A DNA stretch of 64,000 bases, taken from assembly GCF_016055185.1 (NCBI RefSeq), contig NZ_JAECVR010000019.1:1-64000 (forward strand). Reading direction: 5' to 3'. The notes under the pieces are model-generated. The model searched no databases, had not been told where the DNA came from, and saw nothing but the letters and a program-made list of their open reading frames with translations. The position numbers and the translations under genes were made by a program. The stretch is from Paenactinomyces guangxiensis (GTDB lineage: Bacteria; Bacillota; Bacilli; Thermoactinomycetales; Thermoactinomycetaceae). Shown one piece after another: positions 36,100-45,522 of this stretch (the stretch's first letter is position 1; every line of letters starts with the position of its first letter).

Positions 36100-36455
36100 G
36101 CTCTGCTCCTGAATATCTCAACACCGACCGCTTGATAATGGCCGGGGATCGGAGGATCAGGTTTCGTTACGCGAACCAATACTTGCTCAATGGGAAAATC
36201 CTGCAGCAACCGGTCTGCAATCCGCTCAGCCAGGGTTTCCACCAGCTGAACCTGAGTCTCTTCTACTTCCTTGCGAACGGCACCGTAAACTTCTGCGTAA
36301 TTGACTGTTTTGTTCAGGTCATCGGTCAAAGCAGAAGGACGGAGGTCTAACCCCAGCTCCAGGTCGACATAAAATCGTTGGCCTAATCTGTTTTCTTCCG
36401 GATAAGCGCCATGATAACCGTAGAAGTACATCTGCTTGAAAAATATCTTATCCAC
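36096..36455 (-). CDS. folB: Dihydroneopterin aldolase
   Basis: Enzyme of 119 aa cleaving dihydroneopterin to hydroxymethyl-dihydropterin. Motifs: 'MYFYGYHGAYPEENRLGQRF' (active-site Glu), 'TVNYAEVYGAVRKEVEE' and the catalytic-Lys region 'VRVTKPDPPIPGHYQAVGVE'. A longer reading is open, but the GTG at 36455 follows AGAGGGGGA and gives 'MDKIFFKQMYFYG', as in B. subtilis FolB (120 aa). It overlaps folK by 4 nt. Confidence 0.94.
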   Translation of the reverse strand: MDKIFFKQMYFYGYHGAYPEENRLGQRFYVDLELGLDLRPSALTDDLNKTVNYAEVYGAVRKEVEETQVQLVETLAERIADRLLQDFPIEQVLVRVTKPDPPIPGHYQAVGVEIFRSRA

Positions 36456-36468
36456 TAAGGTTCCCCCT

Positions 36469-37302
36469 CTACTTCTGCCTGCCATAGAGGATTGCATCCA
36501 TCATGCGGGAGACTCGTACCATTTCTTTCACATCATGGACACGCACAATCCGGCATCCCTGTGCAATTCCATAGGCAACTGTTGCAGCGGTCCCCTCTAC
36601 CCGCTGATCGACGGGCAATCCAAGGACGTTACCAATCATAGATTTTCTGGATGTGCCCAGAAGAACAGGATAACCGAGAGAAACAATTTGTTTCAAATTG
36701 CGCATAACTGTTAGATTTTCATCAACATTTTTCGCAAAGCCGATCCCCGGATCCAGGATGATCTTATCTTCTTTGACTCCCGCCTGTTTTACAATCTGAA
36801 CCGACTCTTGCAGATCAGAGATCACTTCCTCCATCAATGACCGGTACTTCGCCTCCGTCCGATTATGCATCAGGATAATGGGAACATCTAATTCGGCTGC
36901 TGTCCCCGGCATATCTGGATCTCGTTTGGCTCCCCATACATCATTGATGATATGGGCTCCGGCTTTGACCGCTTCTCTGGCCACTTCTGCTTTATAGGTA
37001 TCGACGGAGATCGGTAGATCAATCTCTTTCGCTACTTTTTCAATGACCGGAATGACACGTTCATATTCCTGTTCCAGTGAAACCGGATCAGACCCGGGAC
37101 GGGTTGACTCACCGCCAATATCCAGAATATCCGCTCCGTCCCGGGCCAGTTGTCTCGCATGTTTCAGAGCGAGATCAATGCGATTGTAACGGCCCCCGTC
37201 TGAAAAAGAATCAGGGGTCACATTTAGTATTCCCATCACCAGCGTACGCCGCTGAAAGGACAACTGGTGCGGACCCGCTTGTAATTGATGCGTATTCATC
37301 AC
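36469..37302 (-). CDS. folP: Dihydropteroate synthase
   Basis: Enzyme of about 277 aa joining p-aminobenzoate to the pterin; the sulfonamide target. Motifs: 'LVMGILNVTPDSFSDGGRYN', 'GADILDIGGESTRPGSDPVS', 'PISVDTYKAEVAREAVKAGA', 'KIILDPGIGFAKNVDENLTV' and 'IVRVHDVKEMVRVSRMM'. The start is GTG at 37302 (8 nt after AGGAGG) or the next codon, ATG. It directly follows pabA; the pabC gene that separates them in B. subtilis is absent. Confidence 0.95.
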   Translation of the reverse strand: MMNTHQLQAGPHQLSFQRRTLVMGILNVTPDSFSDGGRYNRIDLALKHARQLARDGADILDIGGESTRPGSDPVSLEQEYERVIPVIEKVAKEIDLPISVDTYKAEVAREAVKAGAHIINDVWGAKRDPDMPGTAAELDVPIILMHNRTEAKYRSLMEEVISDLQESVQIVKQAGVKEDKIILDPGIGFAKNVDENLTVMRNLKQIVSLGYPVLLGTSRKSMIGNVLGLPVDQRVEGTAATVAYGIAQGCRIVRVHDVKEMVRVSRMMDAILYGRQK

Positions 37303-37357
37303 AGATGCTGCCTCCTGCAAAGCCACCCTGCTTTGCCGCCTAAGTTGTATTGGTCAA

Positions 37358-37945
37358 TCAGGAAAAAACTGTCCTTGCTTGATAGGTGTCAATAAAATTG
37401 GCCAGTAACTTTTTGCCGTGCTGGCTGATGATCGACTCCGGGTGAAACTGGACCCCCTCCAGGGGAAGGTTTCGGTGTCGAATCCCCATGATCTCTCCCG
37501 CTTCTGTCTCAGCGCTGATCATCAGATCGGCCGGCAATGTTTCTTTATTGACCAGAAGGGAGTGATAACGGGTCGCCGTAAAGGGGGAAGGGATATTTTG
37601 AAAAAGCGTCTGCCCGTCATGAAGGATGGGAGATGTTTTTCCGTGCATTAAACGTTGTGCCCGCACCACTTCTCCGCCAAATGCCCGGGCAATCGCCTGA
37701 TGTCCGAGACAGACGCCCAAAATAGGTACTTTTCCCGCAAAATGACGCACGACTGCCAAACAAATTCCCGCATCATCCGGAGTACCCGGACCCGGGGATA
37801 AAACGATAAACCGGGGGCGTTTCTCTTCTATTTGCTCAATGCTGATTTCATCGTTTCGTACAACTTCCAGTCTCTCACCCAGTTCTCCTAAATACTGAAC
37901 CAGGTTATAAGTAAAAGAATCGTAGTTATCAATCATCAGGATCAT
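37358..37945 (-). CDS. pabA: Aminodeoxychorismate/anthranilate synthase glutamine amidotransferase
   Basis: Class I amidotransferase of 195 aa supplying ammonia for p-aminobenzoate and, in Bacillus, also anthranilate synthesis. The nucleophile elbow is '[18 protein letters not shown]' with the catalytic Cys, and the His-Glu pair is in '[14 protein letters not shown]'. The N-terminus '[20 protein letters not shown]' is typical. The partner pabB is not adjacent, unlike B. subtilis, so the aminase subunit must be encoded outside the window. Confidence 0.95.
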   Translation of the reverse strand: MILMIDNYDSFTYNLVQYLGELGERLEVVRNDEISIEQIEEKRPRFIVLSPGPGTPDDAGICLAVVRHFAGKVPILGVCLGHQAIARAFGGEVVRAQRLMHGKTSPILHDGQTLFQNIPSPFTATRYHSLLVNKETLPADLMISAETEAGEIMGIRHRNLPLEGVQFHPESIISQHGKKLLANFIDTYQARTVFS

Positions 37946-38042
37946 TCTCTTTTCTCCTCTCGTCTCAACTGGCTAAGCTCTTCTAACATCACATTATTTT
38001 AACATATGACATGTCAATCTTCATCTCATAATATTGATCAGC

Positions 38043-38079
38043 AAAAAACAAGCTACCCCGACAGATCAGGATAGCTTGA
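38043..38079 (-). terminator. Intrinsic terminator of cysK
   Basis: On the minus strand CAAGCTA and TAGCTTG pair around an internal loop, followed by TTTTTT. It separates cysK from the pabA-fol operon. Confidence 0.9.
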
Positions 38080-38118
38080 TTCTGTAAAAGTGTGTGACTA
38101 AGGGGGAAGGCAGAAAGC

Positions 38119-39048
38119 TTACTTTTCCTCAAACTGAAACAGGGGGGTGGTCAGATATCTTTCTCCGTTACTCGGTGCAACGGCAACCACTTTTTTGCCT
38201 TCGCCCAAGCGGCGGGCCAGCCGGATCGCTGCCGCTACAGCCGCACCGGAGGAAATTCCGACCAGGATTCCTTCTTCACGTGCTAAGCGGCGGGCCCATT
38301 CAAATGCTTCTTCGTTATCAACGGTCATCACTTCATCATATACTTCTGTATTTAGAATTTCCGGAACAAAACCGGCTCCAATTCCCTGGATTTTGTGTGG
38401 TCCGGGCTTGCCTCCAGACAAAACGGGAGAGTTGGCCGGCTCTACAGCGACGATGTGGGCATTGGGGAATTTTTCTTTCAAAACGGTTCCCACTCCGGTA
38501 ATCGTTCCCCCGGTTCCAATGCCGGCAACAAATCCATCAATTTGTCCTCCTGCTTGTTCAACTACTTCCACAGCAGTGGTTTCAAGATGTACTTTTACAT
38601 TATCCGGGTTTTTAAATTGTTGCGGGACAAAATAGTCGGGGTTTTCCCTGGCGATTTCTTCCGCCTTGGCAATAGCTCCTTTCATCCCTTCAGCACCCGG
38701 GGTCAATACCAGCTCAGCTCCATAAGCCCGGAGCAAATTGCGGCGCTCCATGCTCATTGTGTCGGGCATGACCAACACGGCACGGTAACCCTTCGCGGCA
38801 GCTACCATCGCCAGACCGATTCCGGTATTTCCGCTGGTAGGCTCCAGAATTGTGGCCCCCGGTTTTAGTTCTCCTCTTTTCTCCGCTTCTTCAATCATGC
38901 TGAGAGCAATCCGGTCTTTCACACTGCCTCCGGGATTGAAAAACTCCAATTTAAGGTAAATATCAGCATCTGTTTTACCAACGACACGATTTAATTTTAC
39001 TAAAGGGGTTTGACCAATCAACTCAAGGATATTATCGGCTACACGCAT
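38119..39048 (-). CDS. cysK: Cysteine synthase A (O-acetylserine sulfhydrylase)
   Basis: PLP enzyme of 309 aa making cysteine from O-acetylserine and sulfide. The cofactor Lys is in '[20 protein letters not shown]', the substrate loop is '[20 protein letters not shown]', the phosphate loop '[12 protein letters not shown]', and '[20 protein letters not shown]' closes the fold. Start: GGAGG lies 7 nt before the ATG at 39048. Position after hslO matches B. subtilis. Monocistronic, with a terminator downstream. Confidence 0.96.
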   Translation of the reverse strand: MRVADNILELIGQTPLVKLNRVVGKTDADIYLKLEFFNPGGSVKDRIALSMIEEAEKRGELKPGATILEPTSGNTGIGLAMVAAAKGYRAVLVMPDTMSMERRNLLRAYGAELVLTPGAEGMKGAIAKAEEIARENPDYFVPQQFKNPDNVKVHLETTAVEVVEQAGGQIDGFVAGIGTGGTITGVGTVLKEKFPNAHIVAVEPANSPVLSGGKPGPHKIQGIGAGFVPEILNTEVYDEVMTVDNEEAFEWARRLAREEGILVGISSGAAVAAAIRLARRLGEGKKVVAVAPSNGERYLTTPLFQFEEK

Positions 39049-39134
39049 GATAAAGCCTCCATTTCCGAGTAACAATGTAGGATTTAATTGTTTTTATCTT
39101 AGCAATTCAGGAAAGAAGTTGTCAATAAATTTTC

Positions 39135-39995
39135 TTATATCATTTTCTCTAACTCGCTGCGGTCAAATAAGTATTTTTCATTGCAGAAGTTGCAGATTAC
39201 TTCGGCCTGCCCCAGTTCTTCAATGATCGACCTGATTTCTCCTTCTCCCAGACTCTTTAACATCGCCTCCGTTTTTTCATATGAGCATCTGCATTGAAAT
39301 TTGACGGGTTGTCGTTCCAGTATCTCCGCTCCCTCTCCCATTAATCGCAGCAGCAATTCTTCCGGGGTAACTCCATTTTGCAAGAGGTCTGTGAGTGAAG
39401 TAAGTGAAGATATTCTCTGCTCCAGTTCACTGATGGTTTCCTCAGCCGCATCAGGCATCACCTGGATCAGGTAACCACCGGCTGTCAGAATGCGATCCCT
39501 GTTTACCAGCACACCCAGCCCGACAGAAGAGGGGATCTGTTCCGACGCTGTAAAGTAATAGGTAAAGTCTTCCGCCAGTTCACCGGAAATGATCGGAGAG
39601 GTGCCGCGATAAGGCTCTTTTAGGCCCAAGTCCTTGAGAATATAGATGGAACCTTTTCCGACTGCGGCTGCAACGTCCAATTTGCCGGCCTGGTTCAACG
39701 GGAGCAGAACAGCCGGATTGTCTACTGTACCCCTGACTTCTCCATTTCCATTTGCATCAACCATCATCCTGCCCACAGGACCATCCCCGTCTACCTGAAT
39801 GGTAACTCTGTCTTTTTCCTCCTTTAACATACATCCCATGATCGCGCCCATCGTCGCTGTTCTGCCCAGGGCGGCACTAACCACCGGCAATGTTTGGTGC
39901 TTCCTTTGCAATTCTTGCACCAAATCGGTGGTCAATGCCGAAAAACCCCTGATCCGGCCATCGGCTGAAATAGCGCGAACTGTATAATCACTCAT
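39135..39995 (-). CDS. hslO: Redox-regulated chaperone Hsp33
   Basis: Chaperone of 286 aa activated by oxidative unfolding. N-terminal domain: 'SDYTVRAISADGRIRGFSA', 'AALGRTATMGAIMGCMLKEE'. The C-terminal redox switch keeps the zinc-binding cysteines as Cys-x-Cys in 'VKFQCRCSYEKTEAML' and Cys-x-x-Cys in 'EVICNFCNEKYLF'. Start ATG at 39995 follows GAGGAGG; an earlier in-frame ATG lacks a ribosome site. The order coaX-hslO-cysK is conserved with B. subtilis. Confidence 0.96.
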   Translation of the reverse strand: MSDYTVRAISADGRIRGFSALTTDLVQELQRKHQTLPVVSAALGRTATMGAIMGCMLKEEKDRVTIQVDGDGPVGRMMVDANGNGEVRGTVDNPAVLLPLNQAGKLDVAAAVGKGSIYILKDLGLKEPYRGTSPIISGELAEDFTYYFTASEQIPSSVGLGVLVNRDRILTAGGYLIQVMPDAAEETISELEQRISSLTSLTDLLQNGVTPEELLLRLMGEGAEILERQPVKFQCRCSYEKTEAMLKSLGEGEIRSIIEELGQAEVICNFCNEKYLFDRSELEKMI

Positions 39996-40120
39996 AGCAA
40001 TAAACCTCCTCAAAATCGGACACATATGATTTCAAACAGTTATTTTTCAGCTTACCCTTACACAGATGGTTGCATAAACCGTTTAACGCAACTTTTTGTA
40101 TGGCTTTCATCCGTATACAA

Positions 40121-40151
40121 AAAGGAAACTCCTTCAAACGGAATTTCCTTC
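40121..40151 (-). terminator. Intrinsic terminator of coaX
   Basis: Minus-strand stem AAGGAAATTCC / GGAGTTTCCTT with loop GTTTGAA, followed by TTTGT. It lies 9 bp after the coaX stop. Confidence 0.87.
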
Positions 40152-40159
40152 AATCAGCT

Positions 40160-40945
40160 CTACTTTTGATTGCGCTCAAAAATGATTTTCAACCCTTCCA
40201 GCGTGAGTAACGGGTCGACTACATCAATCGTTTCGGTATCGCCGCTGATTAATTGGGCTAATCCGCCTGTTGCAACAACCCGGGGGCGTTTGGTTAACAG
40301 AGATTTCATGCGGGAAACAATTCCGTCTACCACTCCGACATAACCATAATATATTCCCGCCTGGACCGCTTGAACGGTGTTTCTGCCAACCACGCTGTCC
40401 GGTTTAGTGATTTCGACACGGGTCAGTTTAGCCGCACGTTGATACAAAGCCTCCGCAGAAATATTTACACCCGGAGTGATGGCGCCGCCGATGTAATTTC
40501 CTTGTTCATCCACAAAGCAGATTGTCGTGGCGGTCCCAAAATCAACAATAATTACAGGGGCACCATATAATTTGATTGCAGCTACCGCATTTGCAATCCG
40601 GTCAGCCCCCACTTCCCGGGGATTTTCATACTTAATATTTAAACCGGTTTTAACACCGGGTCCCAGTACAAGCGGTGTCTGCCCCAGATATTTTTCGGTC
40701 AATTTTCGCAGGACAAAGGTAAGCGGCGGAACAACGGATGAAATGATCACTCCCCCAACATCACTCAGTTGAAACCCTACATGGGACAACAGCCCTTTTA
40801 ACGTCATTCCGTATTCATCTTCTGTGGCATTCCGGTCTGTTTGTAACCTCCAATGATGGAGCAGTTGCTCTTTTTTATATACTCCAAGCACAATGTTGGT
40901 ATTTCCTGCATCCATTACTAACAGCAGTTTATTCTCCGAAATCAT
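40160..40945 (-). CDS. coaX: Type III pantothenate kinase
   Basis: Kinase of 261 aa starting CoA synthesis by phosphorylating pantothenate. ASKHA-fold motifs: '[20 protein letters not shown]' (phosphate 1), '[20 protein letters not shown]' (catalytic Asp), '[20 protein letters not shown]' (phosphate 2) and '[11 protein letters not shown]' (adenosine). Follows ftsH as in B. subtilis. Confidence 0.96.
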   Translation of the reverse strand: MISENKLLLVMDAGNTNIVLGVYKKEQLLHHWRLQTDRNATEDEYGMTLKGLLSHVGFQLSDVGGVIISSVVPPLTFVLRKLTEKYLGQTPLVLGPGVKTGLNIKYENPREVGADRIANAVAAIKLYGAPVIIVDFGTATTICFVDEQGNYIGGAITPGVNISAEALYQRAAKLTRVEITKPDSVVGRNTVQAVQAGIYYGYVGVVDGIVSRMKSLLTKRPRVVATGGLAQLISGDTETIDVVDPLLTLEGLKIIFERNQK

Positions 40946-41024
40946 ATGGTTCCACCTGCTTTATTCATAAGTCAAGTTCATCATAGCAGTTGATTCCTGC
41001 CAGTACAAGCAAAAAAGGCAAGAG

Positions 41025-41050
41025 AAAAGAGGCGCTTGTACGCCTCTTGA
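41025..41050 (-). terminator. Intrinsic terminator of ftsH
   Basis: Minus-strand AAGAGGCG-TACAA-GCGCCTCTT followed by TTCTCTT, immediately after the ftsH stop codon. Confidence 0.85.
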
Positions 41051-41051
41051 T

Positions 41052-43088
41052 CTATTGAATCGACTTATCTTCATCCTCTTTTTTCGGATACTCCTTGGAA
41101 TAATCACGCGGAGAATATTTATCGCGCGTTGGTTCTGCTTCTGCTTCAAAGTTCCCGTCAGAGCCATTTGTATATCTCGGTTCTGCTTTGGCTTCAGAAG
41201 AGCCTTCCTGTTCGTCCGGTTCTGTTTCATTTTTTCCCTGGATATTCACTTTAACATCCTCATGGTTATCGTCTATTTTACCGTTTTCCAAGAGTTGTTT
41301 AATCTGATCTTCATCCAGAGTCTCACGAACCAGCAGGGTTTGGGCAAGGAGTTCCAGCTTATCACGATGCTGGGTGAGCAAGCTTTTCGCGCGATTATAA
41401 CTGCTTCGGATCATTTCCTGCATTTCCATATCGATTTCATAAGCCACTTTATCACTGTAATTCTGTTCATGGCCTAAATCGCGGCCGAGGAAAACTTGAC
41501 CCTGGGCACGACCATACTGCATCGTTGCCAATTTGTCGCTCATTCCGTACTCGGTGATCATCGCACGTACAATGCTTGTTGCTTTTTCAAAGTCATTGCT
41601 GGCTCCCGTACTGATCTCGCCAAAGATAATCTCTTCGGCCACCCGTCCACCCAGGAGTCCGGTTACCCGGTCCAACAATTCACTCTTGGTGGCGAGAAAA
41701 CGGTCTTCCTTTGGAAGCATCATCGCATATCCGCCAGCCTGGCCGCGGGGGACAATTGTTACTTTGTGAACAACATCCGCATTCTCCACGTAATATCCGA
41801 CAATCACATGTCCTGCTTCATGATAGGCCACAATTTTACGCTCTTTTTCACTGATGACACGGCTTTTCTTCTGTGGACCTGCGATCACGCGATCAATGGC
41901 TTCATCAATCTCTTCCATCGTGATCTGCTTTTTATTTTGACGAGCTGATAAAAGGGCCGCTTCATTCAACAGGTTTTCTAAATCGGCACCTGAAAAGCCA
42001 GTCGTTCTTTGTGCAACAACCCTCAGCTTAACATCATCGGCAAGCGGCTTATTCCGGGCATGTACTTTTAATACCGCTTCTCGTCCTTTAACATCCGGAC
42101 GATTCACCAGAATCTGGCGGTCGAATCGCCCCGGGCGCAACAGGGCCGGATCAAGGATATCCGGACGGTTGGTTGCCGCCATAATAATGATTCCCGCATT
42201 CGCATCAAAGCCATCCATCTCAACGAGCAGCTGGTTCAGAGTTTGCTCACGTTCATCGTGGCCCCCTCCAAGCCCTGCGCCACGCTGGCGGCCGACTGCA
42301 TCGATTTCGTCGATAAAGATAATACAGGGTGCATTTTTCTTCGCTTGTTCAAACAAGTCACGCACACGGGAGGCACCCACTCCGACAAACATCTCAACGA
42401 AATCAGATCCGCTGATGGAGAAGAACGGCACTTTTGCTTCCCCGGCTACTGCACGGGCCAGCAATGTTTTACCGGTTCCCGGAGGACCCACCAGAAGAAC
42501 CCCTTTGGGAATCCGGGCGCCAATGGCAGCATACCGGCGGTTATCCTTAAGGAAATCTACAATTTCTACAAGTTCGGCCTTCTCTTCATCTGCCCCGGCC
42601 ACATCGTCAAATGTGACTCTCTTTTTCTCTTCGTTGTACAGCTTCGCTTTGCTTTTTCCGAAGTTCATCACACGGCTTCCGCCGCCCTGGGCCTGATTCA
42701 AGAGAAAGAAGAAAAGAAGAAGGATGATCACAAAGGGGATGATCGATGTAAAAAAGGTCAGCCATACGGAATCGCCTTTGGCTTTCTCAAAAGTAAATTT
42801 AACCCCGGCACTTTCCAAGTCCCTAGTAAGACCCTCGGGGTCGTCCGGTCCCCGAACCACAAATTTCTTGCCCGGCTGGGTCTTTAACTTTCCTTCAATA
42901 TGGTATGTCCCTGCTTCAGGCTGCACGGTAATATCGGCTAGCTCTTTTTTCAGGAGTTTTTGCCTGTATTCGTTATAACTTAACTGCACTGTATCCGTAG
43001 CCGGGTTTGCGATCATATTCACAACCCCGATGGTTACAAGGATGAGGATAATGTATAGTACTCCGTTCCTGAGGAAGAAGTTTTTCAT
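41052..43088 (-). CDS. ftsH: ATP-dependent zinc metalloprotease FtsH
   Basis: Membrane-bound AAA+ protease of 678 aa degrading damaged membrane and regulatory proteins. It has a first helix (about 8-25), a short external domain, and a second helix ('[17 protein letters not shown]'). The AAA domain shows Walker A '[19 protein letters not shown]', Walker B '[18 protein letters not shown]' and the arginine region '[17 protein letters not shown]'. The protease zinc site is '[15 protein letters not shown]'. The C-terminal tail (about 610-678) is acidic and low in complexity, somewhat longer than in B. subtilis (637 aa). It is downstream of hpt as expected. Confidence 0.98.
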   Translation of the reverse strand: MKNFFLRNGVLYIILILVTIGVVNMIANPATDTVQLSYNEYRQKLLKKELADITVQPEAGTYHIEGKLKTQPGKKFVVRGPDDPEGLTRDLESAGVKFTFEKAKGDSVWLTFFTSIIPFVIILLLFFFLLNQAQGGGSRVMNFGKSKAKLYNEEKKRVTFDDVAGADEEKAELVEIVDFLKDNRRYAAIGARIPKGVLLVGPPGTGKTLLARAVAGEAKVPFFSISGSDFVEMFVGVGASRVRDLFEQAKKNAPCIIFIDEIDAVGRQRGAGLGGGHDEREQTLNQLLVEMDGFDANAGIIIMAATNRPDILDPALLRPGRFDRQILVNRPDVKGREAVLKVHARNKPLADDVKLRVVAQRTTGFSGADLENLLNEAALLSARQNKKQITMEEIDEAIDRVIAGPQKKSRVISEKERKIVAYHEAGHVIVGYYVENADVVHKVTIVPRGQAGGYAMMLPKEDRFLATKSELLDRVTGLLGGRVAEEIIFGEISTGASNDFEKATSIVRAMITEYGMSDKLATMQYGRAQGQVFLGRDLGHEQNYSDKVAYEIDMEMQEMIRSSYNRAKSLLTQHRDKLELLAQTLLVRETLDEDQIKQLLENGKIDDNHEDVKVNIQGKNETEPDEQEGSSEAKAEPRYTNGSDGNFEAEAEPTRDKYSPRDYSKEYPKKEDEDKSIQ

Positions 43089-43156
43089 CCCTGGCCTCCT
43101 CTCAGTCCACTTTTTTCATTGTATCACAGTCCGCGTTTTGATCACAATAGACCAAA

Positions 43157-43702
43157 CTATGAACAGTAAACCTCTTCCTTTAACACTCCGATATAAGGGA
43201 GGTTCCTGTATTTTTCCGCATAGTCCAGCCCATAGCCCACCACAAACGCATCGGGGATATCAAACCCGCAATAATCAGGCTTTAAGTCAACAGTGCGACG
43301 CGCCGGTTTATTGAGCATCGTCACCACTTTTACAGATGCCGCCTTTCTTCCTTTCAACAAATCGATCAGATAACTGAGCGTCAACCCCGAATCAATGATA
43401 TCTTCAATGATGAGGACGTGCCGGTTTTCAACCGAGGCTTCCAGATCCTTGATAATCCGAACCACGCCGGAGGATTTTGTAGAATTACCATAGCTGGAGA
43501 CTGCCATAAAATCCACTTCAAGCGGAATCTCACATTTACGGATCAGATCGGCCATAAACGGGACTGCACCTTTCAGAACACAAACGCATAAGGGATTCAG
43601 ATCTTTATAATCAATGGCAATCGCTTTTCCCAGCTCGGCTGCTTTTGCTTCAATTTCCTCCTCCGAAATCAGGATTTCTTGTATATCTTGATACATTTGC
43701 AA
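43157..43702 (-). CDS. hpt: Hypoxanthine phosphoribosyltransferase
   Basis: Purine salvage enzyme of 181 aa converting hypoxanthine and guanine to nucleotides. The PRPP-binding motif is '[19 protein letters not shown]', the flexible loop '[20 protein letters not shown]', and '[20 protein letters not shown]' the base-binding end. In B. subtilis HprT also pairs with TilS, whose gene is directly upstream here (45 bp). Confidence 0.97.
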   Translation of the reverse strand: MQMYQDIQEILISEEEIEAKAAELGKAIAIDYKDLNPLCVCVLKGAVPFMADLIRKCEIPLEVDFMAVSSYGNSTKSSGVVRIIKDLEASVENRHVLIIEDIIDSGLTLSYLIDLLKGRKAASVKVVTMLNKPARRTVDLKPDYCGFDIPDAFVVGYGLDYAEKYRNLPYIGVLKEEVYCS

Positions 43703-43747
43703 CCTCCTAAATACATGTTCCCATATCGTAAACAGAGTGAACCGGAG

Positions 43748-45163
43748 TCAATCTGTATACCATAAGCAGTACAGAAAATGCTTTGTCTCTGGTGTAACAA
43801 TAGCCTTATTGGAACGCCGTACACCCGGAACCCAAATAATATCTTCATCCGCAGTCACAATGGGATAAGAGTCCCGGGACTGCCTCGGTATCTTCGCGTC
43901 AATGAACAAGTTTTTCAGCTTTTTTGTCCCGTTCAGACCATAGCATGTCATGCGGTCTCCCGGCCTGCGTGAACGAACCAACAACGGCGGCCGGATTTTC
44001 TCCGCATCAAATACGGTCCAGTCCCGGCAAGGCTGCAAAGAATGGATAGGCTGATCGGAAACAATTATCTCTATTCTACCCACAAAACCGGGAAGTGAAG
44101 TCACTCCCGGGACTGAAAGAACAACGGGCTCAGCACCTGCTTTTTCTTGCTTCTGTCCATTTGCCCGACCTAAAACCTTGATCCGAAGAAGCTGGTACTC
44201 CCGTTCAACTTTGATTCTCCCGGGAAGATCAATCGAGACCGAAGGGTTTTTATGTATAGAAACCTTTCTCACTTGTTCGATTGAGTCAAGCGTCGCCTCA
44301 CTTGTTCCTTGTCTCAAAAGACAACTTAATATTAGTTTAACTATCCTTCTTTGTAAAGCAACCGGGAAGTGAAGAAAACTTGACACATCAAGCGTTATAC
44401 TTGAATCGCTCTTCTTTACCAGAATTTCCTTAAAGGCATCCTGTACCAGTTGATCCCACACTTTTTCTTCTTCACGAACCACTTCACTCAACTGTAATAT
44501 AGCCTCTTTCACTTGTGGATTATAAGTGGTGAGCATTGGAATCAACTGCAGGCGAACCTGGTTTCGCGTATATGTAAGAGAAAGATTGCTCTGGTCGAAC
44601 CGCGGATGAAGGTCTCTCTCGGCACAATAACTTTCAATTTCCTGTCTCGAGATGCCGAGGAGGGGCCGAATTAGCTGAATGCCGTTCCAACTTCTCACCC
44701 GATCCATTCCCTTTAACCCGGCCACTCCCGTGCCGCGAATGAATCGCATCAGAATGGTTTCTGCCTGGTCATCAGCATGATGGGCTAAAGCTAACTTATC
44801 TGCGTTAAAGCTTTCCGCGGCATTTTGAAAGGCTTCATAACGCAACCTTCTGGCTGTCGCTTGCTTATTTCCTCCCCCGGCGGCGATAACACCAGAGACA
44901 TCCACTCTTTCAATCCGGCAGGGAATATTCCACTTTTCACAACAATCTTCCACATAATGGGCATCCTCATCACTCTCTTTGCCGCGCAGTTGATGGTTAA
45001 CGTGAATGACAAAAAGGCTCCACCCATAGTCGGGACTTAGTTGGTGGAGCCCATGTAGCAAAGCGATGGAGTCGGGTCCCCCCGAAACCCCTACCAGCAC
45101 TGTTTCGCCTTGTTTGAGCAGTTGATGCTGTTCAATTTCTTGTTTGAGCAGTTCGAGAAACAC
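43748..45163 (-). CDS. tilS: tRNA(Ile)-lysidine synthetase
   Basis: Enzyme of 471 aa attaching lysine to C34 of tRNA-Ile(CAT). The PP-loop is 'VLVGVSGGPDSIALLHGLHQ' near residue 25; 'LALAHHADDQAETILMRFIR' and 'RGTGVAGLKGMDRVRSWNG' follow. The C-terminal TilS domain has 'FDAEKIRPPLLVRSRRPGDR'. The frame stays open upstream to 45412, but that part belongs to an IS-type remnant on the other strand. The GTG at 45163 follows GAAGGGAAG and gives the length of B. subtilis TilS (472). Confidence 0.95.
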   Translation of the reverse strand: MFLELLKQEIEQHQLLKQGETVLVGVSGGPDSIALLHGLHQLSPDYGWSLFVIHVNHQLRGKESDEDAHYVEDCCEKWNIPCRIERVDVSGVIAAGGGNKQATARRLRYEAFQNAAESFNADKLALAHHADDQAETILMRFIRGTGVAGLKGMDRVRSWNGIQLIRPLLGISRQEIESYCAERDLHPRFDQSNLSLTYTRNQVRLQLIPMLTTYNPQVKEAILQLSEVVREEEKVWDQLVQDAFKEILVKKSDSSITLDVSSFLHFPVALQRRIVKLILSCLLRQGTSEATLDSIEQVRKVSIHKNPSVSIDLPGRIKVEREYQLLRIKVLGRANGQKQEKAGAEPVVLSVPGVTSLPGFVGRIEIIVSDQPIHSLQPCRDWTVFDAEKIRPPLLVRSRRPGDRMTCYGLNGTKKLKNLFIDAKIPRQSRDSYPIVTADEDIIWVPGVRRSNKAIVTPETKHFLYCLWYTD

Positions 45164-45288
45164 TTGATTTCTTCCCTTCGACAGGTAAAAAAAACAGAAG
45201 AACTCCCTGAGACAATTCAGGAATTTTCTTTTTCTCATCTTATTCCTTTTTCGGATGAGAAGCAAACTTTCTTTACAGCAAATGTCGG

Positions 45289-45522
45289 TTCTAGTGGCGA
45301 ACAAATCTCTCCCACTGGGTAAAATCATGAGAGTGAGTGAAAAAGAACTAGAACGCTGGTAGCAGGCGTTCCGCCGTTGTGGGTACATGCAACATGAGTT
45401 GTAGAACTGCATGGGATGGGCTGATGAGACAGCCCTTAGCTTGGGAGTTGCACAAAGCAGAAATGGATTGAGTGTGCTAACTACCCAAGAATCCCACGCT
45501 TTTCAAGCTTGCGGAGTCTCAA
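45289..45522 (+). mobile_element. IS605-type right-end remnant between spoIIE and tilS
   Basis: About 234 bp nearly identical to the right part of the element at 31983-32376, in opposite orientation. It includes the hairpin AATCCCACGCTTTTCAAGCTTGCGGAGT and ends in GTCTCAA at 45522. The left part is missing. This copy occupies the place where yabS and yabT lie in B. subtilis. The spoIIE stop codon is formed inside the terminal TCAA. If transcribed, the segment next to the end would be antisense to the spoIIE 3' end. Confidence 0.8.

Noticed and set aside
45164-45412. An 83-codon N-terminal extension of TilS
   Set aside because: The extra codons lie in the IS605-type remnant and an unrelated leader; the same frame occurs at 32093-32210 without tilS. 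The GTG at 45163 has a ribosome site and gives the family length.
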